From positions 1 to 64,000 of the forward strand of contig JAJEGJ010000020.1 in assembly GCA_022819905.1 (NCBI GenBank): a stretch of 64,000 bases of DNA. The letters are read 5' to 3'. Source of the stretch: Alphaproteobacteria bacterium. Lineage in GTDB: Bacteria; Pseudomonadota; Alphaproteobacteria; TMED109. Position numbers and translations under genes: made by a program. The notes beneath the pieces were generated by a model. The model was not told the DNA's origin. It made no database searches and worked only from the letters and a program-made list of their open reading frames with translations. Below are positions 26,745 through 34,703 of this stretch, piece after piece. Positions within the stretch are counted from its first letter, which is position 1, and each line of letters starts with the position of its first letter.

Positions 26745-27740
26745 GTGTTGACTTTGCAAAGCAAGCGGTCGGCTGCGGCTTCGTCGGCGAGTGCATGCCG
26801 CCCAATGCGTTGGACCCGATACGCGGCGCGTGTGGCCGCCGGTGTCGGTGCCGGTGTCCTGGTGTCGGCGCTGACGCCGGCGACTTCGGCGGCCGCAGCA
26901 GACATGAACCGTGGGTTGTACGTTGGTGTTGACGTAGGCGTTTCCGCGGCGACAACGCTCGAGTCCACACGGACCAATTTCGGCATTCCGACCAACTGCG
27001 ACCAGTGGCTGGAGCCGGTCGTCATCGAGGGGCTTCGGCTGCCGCTTCCCGCGGATCAGTGCCAACCGCGAGAACTGCCTTCGAGCGCCAACGAGTTTGA
27101 GCTGGGCAGCGGCGTACTAGCCGGCATCAACTTCGGGTATTCGGGTGTCGGGCCGTTCCGCGTGGAGATCGAGTACTTCCGCCATCGTCGAGGCGGGGAC
27201 AAGGTCAATCTCGTGGTCCCGGGGGACCCCAAGCAGAGGGAGTTCTCTGTCCGCGAAGAGGAAATTGGGGAGTTTCGCTCTGACAACATCTTTGCCAACC
27301 TCTACTACGATTTCGCGGCTGTCGGCGGCATGCCACTCACTCCGTTTGTCGGCGTTGGCGTGGGGACTTCGCGGATAGAGATCGACTACTCGGCCACGTC
27401 GATCCGGCGCGGCGAAGCGGCACTGCTGGCGCTCGATCCGCCTCGACACCCGGATGCGGCCAACAAGGTGTCACATGCCAGCACCAATGCATCCGACCGT
27501 TTGTGGGGGTTTCAGCTGGTGGTCGGGGCGGAATACGCCTTGCAGACGGGGCGTCTGGTCACCGGGAAGCTGCGATACGGGCAGGCCATGGACGATTTCC
27601 TTGACGGCGGCAACGCATGGCGGAGCTTGCGCGGGCATGAATCCACGGTCGCGCCGGGCGGCGCACCTGTACATTACAGCGTGTCGTTTCCGGGTCCGAG
27701 TTTCTGGGCGATCTCAATCGGCTTCAAGGTCGAATGGTGA
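26745..27740 (+). CDS. outer membrane beta-barrel protein
   Basis: 331 aa from GTG 26745, with GGAG 8 bp upstream. A signal region (about 27-49, ending SAAAA) leads into LYVGVDVGVSAATTLE. Alternating aromatic/hydrophobic strands follow (LAGINFGYSG, FRVEIEYFRH, NIFANLYYDF, PFVGVGVGTSRIEIDYS, LVVGAEYALQTGRLVTGKLRYG) and the chain ends FWAISIGFKVEW, with the aromatic terminal residue that guides BAM insertion. It resembles OmpW/OmpA-type or Omp25-like porin barrels; specificity is not readable. Confidence 0.82.
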   Translation: MLTLQSKRSAAASSASACRPMRWTRYAARVAAGVGAGVLVSALTPATSAAAADMNRGLYVGVDVGVSAATTLESTRTNFGIPTNCDQWLEPVVIEGLRLPLPADQCQPRELPSSANEFELGSGVLAGINFGYSGVGPFRVEIEYFRHRRGGDKVNLVVPGDPKQREFSVREEEIGEFRSDNIFANLYYDFAAVGGMPLTPFVGVGVGTSRIEIDYSATSIRRGEAALLALDPPRHPDAANKVSHASTNASDRLWGFQLVVGAEYALQTGRLVTGKLRYGQAMDDFLDGGNAWRSLRGHESTVAPGGAPVHYSVSFPGPSFWAISIGFKVEW

Positions 27741-27890
27741 TGCCGGGGTCACGTCACGTCAGTCGATCATTCCGGAACTGGTGTCGGCGGATGGCCATTG
27801 CAGCATGACCTCAACGGCCGGATTTGCCAGATCGTGTAGCTTGTTGCCTGGAGCAATCGCAGAGGGTCCGGCAACTTGGAGGGTCAAGCC

Positions 27891-28349
27891 ATGAAGCGCC
27901 TACACATATCGGTTGGAGTCAAGGATTTGCAGCGTTCGGTCGAGTTCTACACCACGCTGTTCGATGCGGAACCCACGGTCACTAGGCCTGGTTACGCAAA
28001 ATGGCTGCTGGAAGACCCGAGCGTGAACTTTGTGCTGGATGCGCATGGGTGCCGACAAGGTGTGGATCACCTGGGCATCCAAGTCGACAACGAAGACGAA
28101 CTGGACGGGATTACGACGCGTCTGGCACAGGCGGAGGCCCCTTTGCTGGAGCAAGAGGCAGCGGAGTGCTGCTTCAGCAAATCCGACAAGTCGTGGTCGC
28201 AGGACCCCGAAGGCGTGCGGTGGGAAACGTTTCGTACGCACGGGCAGATCGGCTGGTACGGCGCGGATACGGCTCCGTCGGAGATGCCGCCGGACACGGT
28301 GCCGGAAAGCTGCTGCGCCGTGCCATCCGCCGCCGCCACTTCCGAATAG
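27891..28349 (+). CDS. ArsI/CadI-like VOC-family protein
   Basis: 152 aa from ATG 27891 (GGAGGG 8 bp upstream). Glyoxalase-fold protein matching the ArsI/CadI group: metal-binding H5 (KRLHISVGV), H60 (GVDHLGIQ) and E112 (WETF), and a vicinal cysteine pair C93-C94 (AECCF) equivalent to the As(III)-binding thiols of ArsI C-As lyase. The tail adds a second vicinal pair (ESCCAVP, 141-142). ArsI cleaves the C-As bond of trivalent organoarsenicals. No arsR, arsC or arsenite pump is adjacent, so the substrate is inferred only from the motif. Confidence 0.84.
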   Translation: MKRLHISVGVKDLQRSVEFYTTLFDAEPTVTRPGYAKWLLEDPSVNFVLDAHGCRQGVDHLGIQVDNEDELDGITTRLAQAEAPLLEQEAAECCFSKSDKSWSQDPEGVRWETFRTHGQIGWYGADTAPSEMPPDTVPESCCAVPSAAATSE

Positions 28350-28485
28350 CTTGAAAAGAAAAGGAGTTTCGGCCGCGAAACCACGAAGTCCGGGTGAGCA
28401 TATCAGGGACCACCCCCGCAGAATTCAGGCCGGCACGTCTTCCATCGGGACATTCTGAGCGTCGCTCCGGAAGAGGCGAACGGCC

Positions 28486-29433
28486 GTGAAGGAGGGCGAT
28501 GTGGCGCATCAGGGTTTGGAAGGCCTGCCGTTCTTCGGTGAGGCCGCGGTTGCCCGTGTTCTGGACTGGGCGCCCCTCATGGACGAAATCGAAAGCGCCA
28601 TGGGTGCGTTGTCCTCCGGACTGGTGGCGCAACCATTGCGACAAATGACGGCGGTTCCCGGGCGTGATGCGTTTTTTGCCGCCATGGCCGCAGCCGGGGA
28701 CGCGATCGGCGTGAAGGTGGTGACCTTCTTCCACGGCAACGCGGGCACGGAGATCCCCACGCACCAGGCGGTCATCCTCTTGTTCGACGCGGACAACGGG
28801 GCTCCGGTCGCAGCCCTGGATGGGCGACTGATAACCGAGATGCGAACGGCGGCCGCGTCGGCGGCGGCGGCCCGCAAACTGTCGGTCGCGAAACCGGCGG
28901 TGGTGACCATCATGGGCAGTGGTGTCCAGGCCCGTGCCCATGCTGAAGCGCTGGCTGTCGTGCGGCCTTGCGACGAGCTCCGGCTCTGGGCTCGCAGCGA
29001 GGCATCCGGACGCGCTGCTGCCGAGGCTGTCGGGGCCGTCTTCGTGGGCGATGCGGAGGAGGCGGTGCGGGGAGCCGACATCGTCGCTTGCACCACGTCA
29101 GCCAAGGAGCCGATCCTGTTGGGGGACTGGCTGAAGCCAGGTGCCTTCGTCGCCGCCGTCGGCTGGAACACCCCTGATGGCCGTGAGCTCGACGATTCGG
29201 CGATGCGCCACTCCGTGATTGTGGAATCCCGTGAAGCTGCCCGGGATCAGTCCGGGAATGTCCGGGGTTCCGGCTGTGAGATCTTCGCCGAAATCGGCGA
29301 GGTGTATCTCGGTGAGCGGACGGTGCCGATCGGACGGACGGTCATCTACGATTCCGTAGGGGTAGCCGTCTTGGATGTAGCTGCAGCGAAGCTTGCCTAC
29401 GAGCTGTTGCAGGGCGACGGGTCATTGCACTGA
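28486..29433 (+). CDS. ornithine cyclodeaminase/mu-crystallin family protein
   Basis: 315 aa from GTG 28486. The fold is shown by LITEMRTAAASAAAA (substrate Arg), the Rossmann motif MGSGVQARAHAEAL, ADIVACTTS, GWNTPDGRELD and the C-terminal YDSVGVAVLDVAAA with the conserved Asp. Members convert ornithine to proline, or reduce cyclic imines (pyrroline-2-carboxylate reductase, alanine dehydrogenase). The active-site Lys is in GVKVVTF. No operon partner points to a particular substrate; it is the last gene before a 368-bp gap. Confidence 0.87.
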   Translation: MKEGDVAHQGLEGLPFFGEAAVARVLDWAPLMDEIESAMGALSSGLVAQPLRQMTAVPGRDAFFAAMAAAGDAIGVKVVTFFHGNAGTEIPTHQAVILLFDADNGAPVAALDGRLITEMRTAAASAAAARKLSVAKPAVVTIMGSGVQARAHAEALAVVRPCDELRLWARSEASGRAAAEAVGAVFVGDAEEAVRGADIVACTTSAKEPILLGDWLKPGAFVAAVGWNTPDGRELDDSAMRHSVIVESREAARDQSGNVRGSGCEIFAEIGEVYLGERTVPIGRTVIYDSVGVAVLDVAAAKLAYELLQGDGSLH

Positions 29434-29801
29434 GGCAGGGGGGCGTCCGGCTCAGCCCATCGGGTGCATCCACTGTACGATTGATGTCGTTGCTCGAGAG
29501 GTCGCCATATCTGCCTGCCTGTTCGATAAAGTTGATAAAGATGCTTTTAGCGGTTGATTGTAAGCAAGATAGTTCGAAGGCACGTATCAGTTCCAACCGA
29601 CGTGACACGCCATGTAGGCACGAACGAATGGACACGAGAGCTTCCGACCCGTTTCGCCTTGGAACCCCCCGACCTCGGAAATTCGAGCCTTGACGGTCGG
29701 CTGGCACAGCTTCGGTTCGAAGCATTGCCGTAGCTTGGCGGATCAATGATTCAGGCGCGCGGGATGGGAGGAGGGAAATCCGGCCTGGCCCCGTCGGATG
29801 C
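29434..29801. other. intergenic region, locally AT-rich, no recognised gene
   Basis: 368 bp between the cyclodeaminase stop and the ccmE stop (convergent). A stretch around 29520-29580 is AT-rich relative to the window. I looked for a terminator hairpin with a T-run and for a tRNA; a GGTTCGAAGC near 29713 is not backed by a T-stem. It may contain the transcript ends of both flanking operons. Confidence 0.35.
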
Positions 29802-30257
29802 TCAGTAGCTCTTCTCGCCGTCTTCGCCTACGAACATCCCCTGCTCCCGGAGTGCGTCGGCGACTTCCTTGGGCATGTAGTTCTCGTCATGCCGGGCCAG
29901 CACCTCGGTCGCGGCGAAGGTTCCGTCCGGCAGAAAGCTGCCTTCGGCGACGACGCCCTGCTCGTCACGGAACAGGTCCGGCAGGATCCCGTCGAACGTG
30001 ACCGTGACCTCATTGGCGCCGTCGGTCACGACGAACCAGACCTTCAGGCTGTCGTCCGAATGCTGCACGCTTTCGGCCTTCACCAGGCCGCCGAGCCGGA
30101 TGGCCTCCCCGGGCCGGAACTGGCGTTCGGCGGCCTGAGTCGGGCTGTAGAAGAACACGAGCGTGTCATCGAGTGCCTGGAACACGAGGGTCGCCGCGAC
30201 TCCCAGAACCACTCCAGCGGAAAGGAGGCCGATGAGACGCTGACGCTTGCGGGTCAC
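29802..30257 (-). CDS. ccmE: heme chaperone CcmE
   Basis: 151 aa. N-terminal signal anchor (about 8-28) and a periplasmic OB-fold with the heme-binding His123 in LARHDENYMPKEV (Y127 is the axial ligand). It accepts heme from CcmC and gives it to CcmF. The start codon is GTG at 30257, which overlaps the ccmD stop as GTGA. Last gene of the ccmABCDE block. Confidence 0.95.
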   Translation of the reverse strand: MTRKRQRLIGLLSAGVVLGVAATLVFQALDDTLVFFYSPTQAAERQFRPGEAIRLGGLVKAESVQHSDDSLKVWFVVTDGANEVTVTFDGILPDLFRDEQGVVAEGSFLPDGTFAATEVLARHDENYMPKEVADALREQGMFVGEDGEKSY

Positions 30258-30433
30258 CGGGCGCGCCTTCGGGGTGAGGCCTGCTCGGCCTCGTCGAGAC
30301 TCGACCGCATCGATCGGCGTGCCCGCAGGCTCGCCACGACCAGGAGTCCCAGGATCAGGGCGGTAATCGCGTACGCGGACCAGACGTAACCGGCGTAGCC
30401 GCCCATCGCCAGGAACGCGCCCAAGTCAGGCAT
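30254..30433 (-). CDS. ccmD: heme exporter protein CcmD
   Basis: A 59-aa protein that is easily missed: ATG 30433, stop 30254. It reads MPDLGAFLAMGGYAGYVWSAY, then a single hydrophobic helix (ITALILGLLVVASL, about 23-36) and a basic cytoplasmic tail ending SPRRRAR. The GGYAGYVWSAY entry into the helix is the CcmD signature. It stabilises CcmC-CcmE and helps release holo-CcmE. It overlaps ccmC by 8 bp and ccmE by 4 bp (GTGA). Confidence 0.9.
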   Translation of the reverse strand: MPDLGAFLAMGGYAGYVWSAYAITALILGLLVVASLRARRSMRSSLDEAEQASPRRRAR

Positions 30434-31175
30434 CGCCGGGCTGGGACACGGCCAACGCAGCCCGCCGCAGCGCCATCACACGACGTCGGGCGAGTTCAGT
30501 CTGCATCCGGATGATGACCAGGTAAGCGAACAGCAGCGTGAATCCTCCGGCCATCAGCATCAGTGGCAACAGCATCGCCGGGTCGATCGAAGGTCCGCCG
30601 AAGCGCAGAATGCTGGCCGGCTGATGAAGGGTGTTCCACCAATCCACGGAAAACTTGATGACCGGCAGGTTCACGGCACCGATCAGCGCCAGCACCGTGG
30701 CCGCCCGTTCGCCGGTTTCCTGTTCGTCGAACGCGTGCAGCAGCGCGATGTAGCCCAGATACAGGAACAACAGGACGACCACCGAGGTCAGCCGTGCATC
30801 CCAAACCCACCAGGTACCCCACATGGGATGGCCCCATATGGAACCCGTGGCGATGGCAATCACCGTGAAGCACGCGCCGATCGGCGCGATGCAGCGAGCC
30901 GCTACCAGCGCAAGGGGGTGCCGCCAGACCAGGGCAATGGCGCTCGCGACGGCCAGCCCGGCATAACCGGCGAGTGCATTCCAGGCGGCGGGCACATGCA
31001 CGTACATGATCCGCGCGGCATCGCCCTGCTGATAGTCGGGCGGGGAACCGACCAGTCCAAACCAGAGCCCGAGGCCCCCGCAAACCGCCGCCCCGGCAGC
31101 AATCCAGGGCAGGAGCGGCGAGGCGATCCGGAGAAAGCGGGCCGGGTTGGCCAGTCGGTGCAAGGCCTTGGCCAT
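30426..31175 (-). CDS. ccmC: heme exporter protein CcmC
   Basis: 249 aa from ATG 31175 (MAKALHRL); longer reading to 31319 lacks coding character. Six-helix inner-membrane heme-handling protein with the WWD motif HPMWGTWWVWDARLTS and conserved His loops (MYVHVPAAW, NTLHQPASI). It loads heme on CcmE. It lies 40 bp after ccmB. Confidence 0.93.
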   Translation of the reverse strand: MAKALHRLANPARFLRIASPLLPWIAAGAAVCGGLGLWFGLVGSPPDYQQGDAARIMYVHVPAAWNALAGYAGLAVASAIALVWRHPLALVAARCIAPIGACFTVIAIATGSIWGHPMWGTWWVWDARLTSVVVLLFLYLGYIALLHAFDEQETGERAATVLALIGAVNLPVIKFSVDWWNTLHQPASILRFGGPSIDPAMLLPLMLMAGGFTLLFAYLVIIRMQTELARRRVMALRRAALAVSQPGDA

Positions 31176-31215
31176 CAAGTCGGTCCCGATAACAGCATGC
31201 GACGGCGGGAGGGCT

Positions 31216-31881
31216 CTAGCTGCGTACTGCCCGCAGGGCGGCGTTGCCTGCATACGGCGCAAGAGCCAGCGCGGCAAGCGTGAAGGCTCCCAGCACGGAG
31301 AAGTACGCGCTGGAGTCACGTCCCATGAGGGTTTCGCTCACGGCAGCGGTTCCGAAAATTAGCACGGGAATGGTTTGGGGCAGTACGATCAGCGCAGCAA
31401 GGATTCCGCCACGCCTGAGCGGCGCGGTCAGCGCCGCCCCCACCGTACCGATGAGCGACAGTGCCGGGGTCCCGATCAGAAGGGCACCGGCAAGCGGCAG
31501 GACGCCACGCAGTTCCATGCCGAGCGCGATGGCTGCCACGGGCGCCAGAACCACGAAGGGCAGACCGGTTACGAGCCAGTGGGCGAAGCCTTTTGCCAGC
31601 ACCAGTACATGGGCGCTGGGGGCATGCAGCAGGAGGAGGTCCAGCGAGCCATCCAGCTGATCCGGCGCAAAGACGCGCTCCAGCGACAACATGGAGGCGA
31701 GCAGAGCAATGGCCCAGGCGGCGCCAGGGGCGATGCGGCTCAGAATGTCGGGGTCGGGGCCAATGCTGAGCGGCAGCATGGCGATCGCGATTCCGAAGAA
31801 CATCCATACCCCGATGAGGTCGACGACTCCGCGCATGTAGAGCTTCAGGTCTCGTTCCACGACGGCACGAACGAACGTCAT
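31216..31881 (-). CDS. ccmB: heme exporter ABC permease CcmB
   Basis: 221 aa, six predicted helices, beginning MTFVRAVVERDLKLYMRG. The conserved P/G-rich loops (LGMELRGVLPLAGALLIGTPALSLIG, and LIVLPQTIPVLIFG) fit CcmB, the membrane half of the CcmAB ABC transporter that drives holo-CcmE release. It overlaps ccmA by 4 bp (ATGA). Confidence 0.92.
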   Translation of the reverse strand: MTFVRAVVERDLKLYMRGVVDLIGVWMFFGIAIAMLPLSIGPDPDILSRIAPGAAWAIALLASMLSLERVFAPDQLDGSLDLLLLHAPSAHVLVLAKGFAHWLVTGLPFVVLAPVAAIALGMELRGVLPLAGALLIGTPALSLIGTVGAALTAPLRRGGILAALIVLPQTIPVLIFGTAAVSETLMGRDSSAYFSVLGAFTLAALALAPYAGNAALRAVRS

Positions 31882-32495
31882 TGGCCGGTCAGCTCAAACC
31901 GTTGGGCGTCCGTCATCTCGATATCGGTCGGAGATGTCACGACAGCGCACCCGCCCGCGGAACGGTGGCGTGCGAGTTCTTGCTGAAGCACGGATTCGCC
32001 ACCGGAGTCCAGATTGGCGGCCGGTTCGTCCAGGAGCCAAAGACGCGAGTCCACGATCAGGAGTTGCGACAGTGCAAGACGGCGCAGTTGTCCGGCAGAG
32101 AGCCAGCCCGCCGGCATGTCCATGAAGCGATCGAGTCCGACGCGTTGCAGAATCGGTTCCACCGCCGGTTCTGCGTGTGCCAGCCGCGCCCAGAACCGCA
32201 GATTCTCCCGCACCGTCAAACGAATCTTTACCGAGTTGGCGTGGCCGAGGTACCCCACGGAACGCGCGAAGGCACCGCGTTCGGGCGTACGGTAGTTCCC
32301 GTCCTCGGCATCCAGCAGACCGGCCAGGATGCGGAGCAACGAAGACTTGCCGGAGCCGTTCGGGCCCGTCACCAGCAGGGCGCTCCCGCCTGGAACCACG
32401 AACGAGACGCCGGAGAAGAGTGCCCTCTCGCCACGTACGCAGGACAGGTTGGTGACCACCAGGGCGTCGGATGACGCCCCGGCTGGATCAGTCAT
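31878..32495 (-). CDS. ccmA: heme exporter ATP-binding protein CcmA
   Basis: 205 aa from ATG 32495 (MTDPAGAS), placed by an 8-bp overlap with the PaaK-like gene; a longer upstream frame to 32678 is open but not coding-like. ABC ATPase with Walker A GPNGSGKSS, signature LSAGQLRR and Walker B LLDEPAANLD. Cytoplasmic motor for CcmB; ATP use releases heme-loaded CcmE. Confidence 0.92.
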   Translation of the reverse strand: MTDPAGASSDALVVTNLSCVRGERALFSGVSFVVPGGSALLVTGPNGSGKSSLLRILAGLLDAEDGNYRTPERGAFARSVGYLGHANSVKIRLTVRENLRFWARLAHAEPAVEPILQRVGLDRFMDMPAGWLSAGQLRRLALSQLLIVDSRLWLLDEPAANLDSGGESVLQQELARHRSAGGCAVVTSPTDIEMTDAQRFELTGQ

Positions 32496-33738
32496 GCGCG
32501 CGGATGTCTTCGATGTGTCGACCATCGTCCGGAAGGGCGTCCTCGGGCACGACCTTGATCTGGGCCCGGACGCGAAGCACGGCCCGCGCGGTTTCCAATA
32601 TCTGGTCCGTCGGGGCCGACTGCCCGGCGCGTGGCGAAACCTGAAGGACAGCGGTGTCCCGATCGTCCTCCCGGCCAATCATCAGACGCAGGCGCCCGAC
32701 TTCGGGATGGCGCCTTGCGATTTCCTGCACCTGCCCCGGATGCACGAACATGCCCCGGACCTTGGTCGTCTGGTCGGCGCGCCCCAGCCAGCCGGCAATG
32801 CGGGGCGCGGTGCGACCGCACGGGCTTGGGCTGTCGAGAAACTTCGAGAGATCGCCCGTCCCGAAACGAATCATCGGATAGTCGGGGTTGAGCAAGGTGA
32901 CCACCACCTCTCCGATTTCTCCGTGGGGAACCGGCTTGGTGCCGCCGGGCTCGACGAGTTCAACGATCACGTCTTCGTCGAGCACCAATCCGGCGCCCGG
33001 TGTCGTTTCGTACGCGATCTGACCGACGTCGGCGGTGCCGTAGCCCTGGAGCACGCGGATACCGCGGGCGTCGAACTGCTCCCTAAGGCTGGCCGTCAGC
33101 GCCTCGCCGCCAACGATCCCGCTTTCGATCGACGAGAGATCGAGGCCACGGCTGTCCCCCTCCTTCAGCAGAATGCCCAGGAAGGACGGGGTTCCCGCGT
33201 ACCGGTTCGGCCGGAGCGACGCGATGGTCTCGACCTGCAGGTCGGTGTTGCCGATGCCTGCGGGGAACACGGCGCAGCCGATGGCGTGCGCACCTTGCTC
33301 CATCATGAAGCCGGCCGGCGTGAAGTGGTAGGAGAACGTGTTGTAGACGAGATCTCCCGGCCGGAAACCGGCGGCGTGCATCACACGGGCCATCCGCCAG
33401 AAATCCCCCGTATGGCCGGGCTCGTAGATCGGCCCGGGCGAGGCGAAGACGTGTCGAAAGGTGCCGGCCGCTCGCGTGGCGAGGTTGCCGAACGGCGGCG
33501 CCCCTTCCTGCAGCGGGGGGAGGTCGGACTTGCGCAGCACGGGCAGGGACGCAAGTGCCTCGCGATCGTTCACGCTGTCAGGGTCGATCCCCGCCAGACG
33601 CTCGGACCAGGCCGGGGCGCCGGCAATCGCCTTGCGGAGGACTGCCTGCAGGGCCTCAAACTGCGCACGCTCGCGGACGTCGGGAGGACGCGTCTCGAGG
33701 TCGTCGTAGTACGGGTCGCTTGTCGTGGATGGCGTCAT
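32488..33738 (-). CDS. phenylacetate-CoA ligase (PaaK)-like AMP-forming ligase
   Basis: 416 aa adenylate-forming enzyme of the PaaK group. The N-terminal RAQFEALQAVLRKAIAGAPAWS block and the hinge segment GRADQTTKVRGMFVHPGQV (about 325-343) match PaaK-type ligases. The usual SSGTTG phosphate loop is replaced by RHVFASPGP, a known PaaK-branch variation. It would activate an aryl or fatty acid to CoA thioester. No paa pathway genes are adjacent. It is sandwiched between a hydroxyacid reductase and ccmA in one run. Confidence 0.85.
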   Translation of the reverse strand: MTPSTTSDPYYDDLETRPPDVRERAQFEALQAVLRKAIAGAPAWSERLAGIDPDSVNDREALASLPVLRKSDLPPLQEGAPPFGNLATRAAGTFRHVFASPGPIYEPGHTGDFWRMARVMHAAGFRPGDLVYNTFSYHFTPAGFMMEQGAHAIGCAVFPAGIGNTDLQVETIASLRPNRYAGTPSFLGILLKEGDSRGLDLSSIESGIVGGEALTASLREQFDARGIRVLQGYGTADVGQIAYETTPGAGLVLDEDVIVELVEPGGTKPVPHGEIGEVVVTLLNPDYPMIRFGTGDLSKFLDSPSPCGRTAPRIAGWLGRADQTTKVRGMFVHPGQVQEIARRHPEVGRLRLMIGREDDRDTAVLQVSPRAGQSAPTDQILETARAVLRVRAQIKVVPEDALPDDGRHIEDIRAHD

Positions 33739-33755
33739 GCTGCGTCTTTCCGAGG

Positions 33756-34703
33756 TTAGTAGCCGCGCTCCGGCGAAATGCCGTGCAACGGTGGCTGTCC
33801 GGCCCGGATCCGCTGGAGATTATCGGCCAGCAGCCGGGCGGCGTAGGGGGTCGCGAAGTTCACCCCTGCCGCGTGCGGCGTGACGATGACGCCCGGATGC
33901 TGCCAAAGCGGGCTGTCGGCGGGCAGGGGTTCTTCCTCGAACACGTCCAGGAAGCAGGAGCCCAGGTGTCCGGAAGCGAGGCAGGCCTGGAGATCACGTT
34001 CCACCACGGCGCTGCCGCGGCCGAGGTTGATGACGTGGGCGCCTGCAGGAAGTTGACGCAGGCGGTCGGCGTTGAGCAATCCGTGTGTTTCGTCGGTCGC
34101 CGGCAGGGTCGACAGCAGAATGCGGGTGTCCGCCAGGAACGGCGCAAGCCCGTCGATTCCGGCGAATCCGGTCACGCCTTCGATGTCCAGCCGTCCGGAG
34201 CGTGACCAGGCCCGGAGCGGGAACTGGAGCGATTGCAATCGTCTGAGGATGGCGCCGCCGATCTCGCCGGTCCCCATGACACCTACCGGTGTTGTCGCCG
34301 TATCGGCGTAGGGCGGAACGCCCCAGGCGCGTTGCCTCTGGTTGTGCAGGTGGTGGGGCAGGCTGCGGTGGCAGGCAAGTACCGCGAGCAGGGCGTACTC
34401 CACCATCTGTTCCGTCAGTGTCGGATCGACGGTGCGGGCCAGCAGGACCGAGGCGGGAGGGGGGTGCGCGAGCAGATGATCCACCCCGGTGCCGATCGTC
34501 TGGACAAACTGGAGGTTTGGCAGGTCGGCCCACATGTTGGCCGGTGCATGCCACACGAATGCGGCCTCGATGCCGGCAGGATCGTCGATCTCATCGGGCC
34601 ACGCCTGCAGCTGCACGGGCGGGGTGAGGGTGCGGCAGAGGTCCCGCCAGGGTTCCACCGGGTCGTCAATGCTGAAATAGGCGACGCGGATCGGATCGGT
34701 CAT
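33756..34703 (-). CDS. D-2-hydroxyacid dehydrogenase, GhrA-like
   Basis: 315 aa. NAD(P)-binding motif VMGTGEIGGAIL (about 140-151), catalytic Arg in NLGRGSAVVE, Glu in DVFEEEPLP and His in TPHAAG. The short form and the GhrA-like opening (glyoxylate/hydroxypyruvate reductase A) suggest reduction of glyoxylate or hydroxypyruvate, but other 2-keto acids are possible. Its ATG overlaps the yejF stop by 4 bp. Seventeen bp separate it from the PaaK-like gene. Confidence 0.88.
   Translation of the reverse strand: MTDPIRVAYFSIDDPVEPWRDLCRTLTPPVQLQAWPDEIDDPAGIEAAFVWHAPANMWADLPNLQFVQTIGTGVDHLLAHPPPASVLLARTVDPTLTEQMVEYALLAVLACHRSLPHHLHNQRQRAWGVPPYADTATTPVGVMGTGEIGGAILRRLQSLQFPLRAWSRSGRLDIEGVTGFAGIDGLAPFLADTRILLSTLPATDETHGLLNADRLRQLPAGAHVINLGRGSAVVERDLQACLASGHLGSCFLDVFEEEPLPADSPLWQHPGVIVTPHAAGVNFATPYAARLLADNLQRIRAGQPPLHGISPERGY

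Noticed and set aside
29700-29730. tRNA-like GGTTCGAAGC string after the cyclodeaminase gene
   Set aside because: No T-stem pairing or cloverleaf partner nearby.
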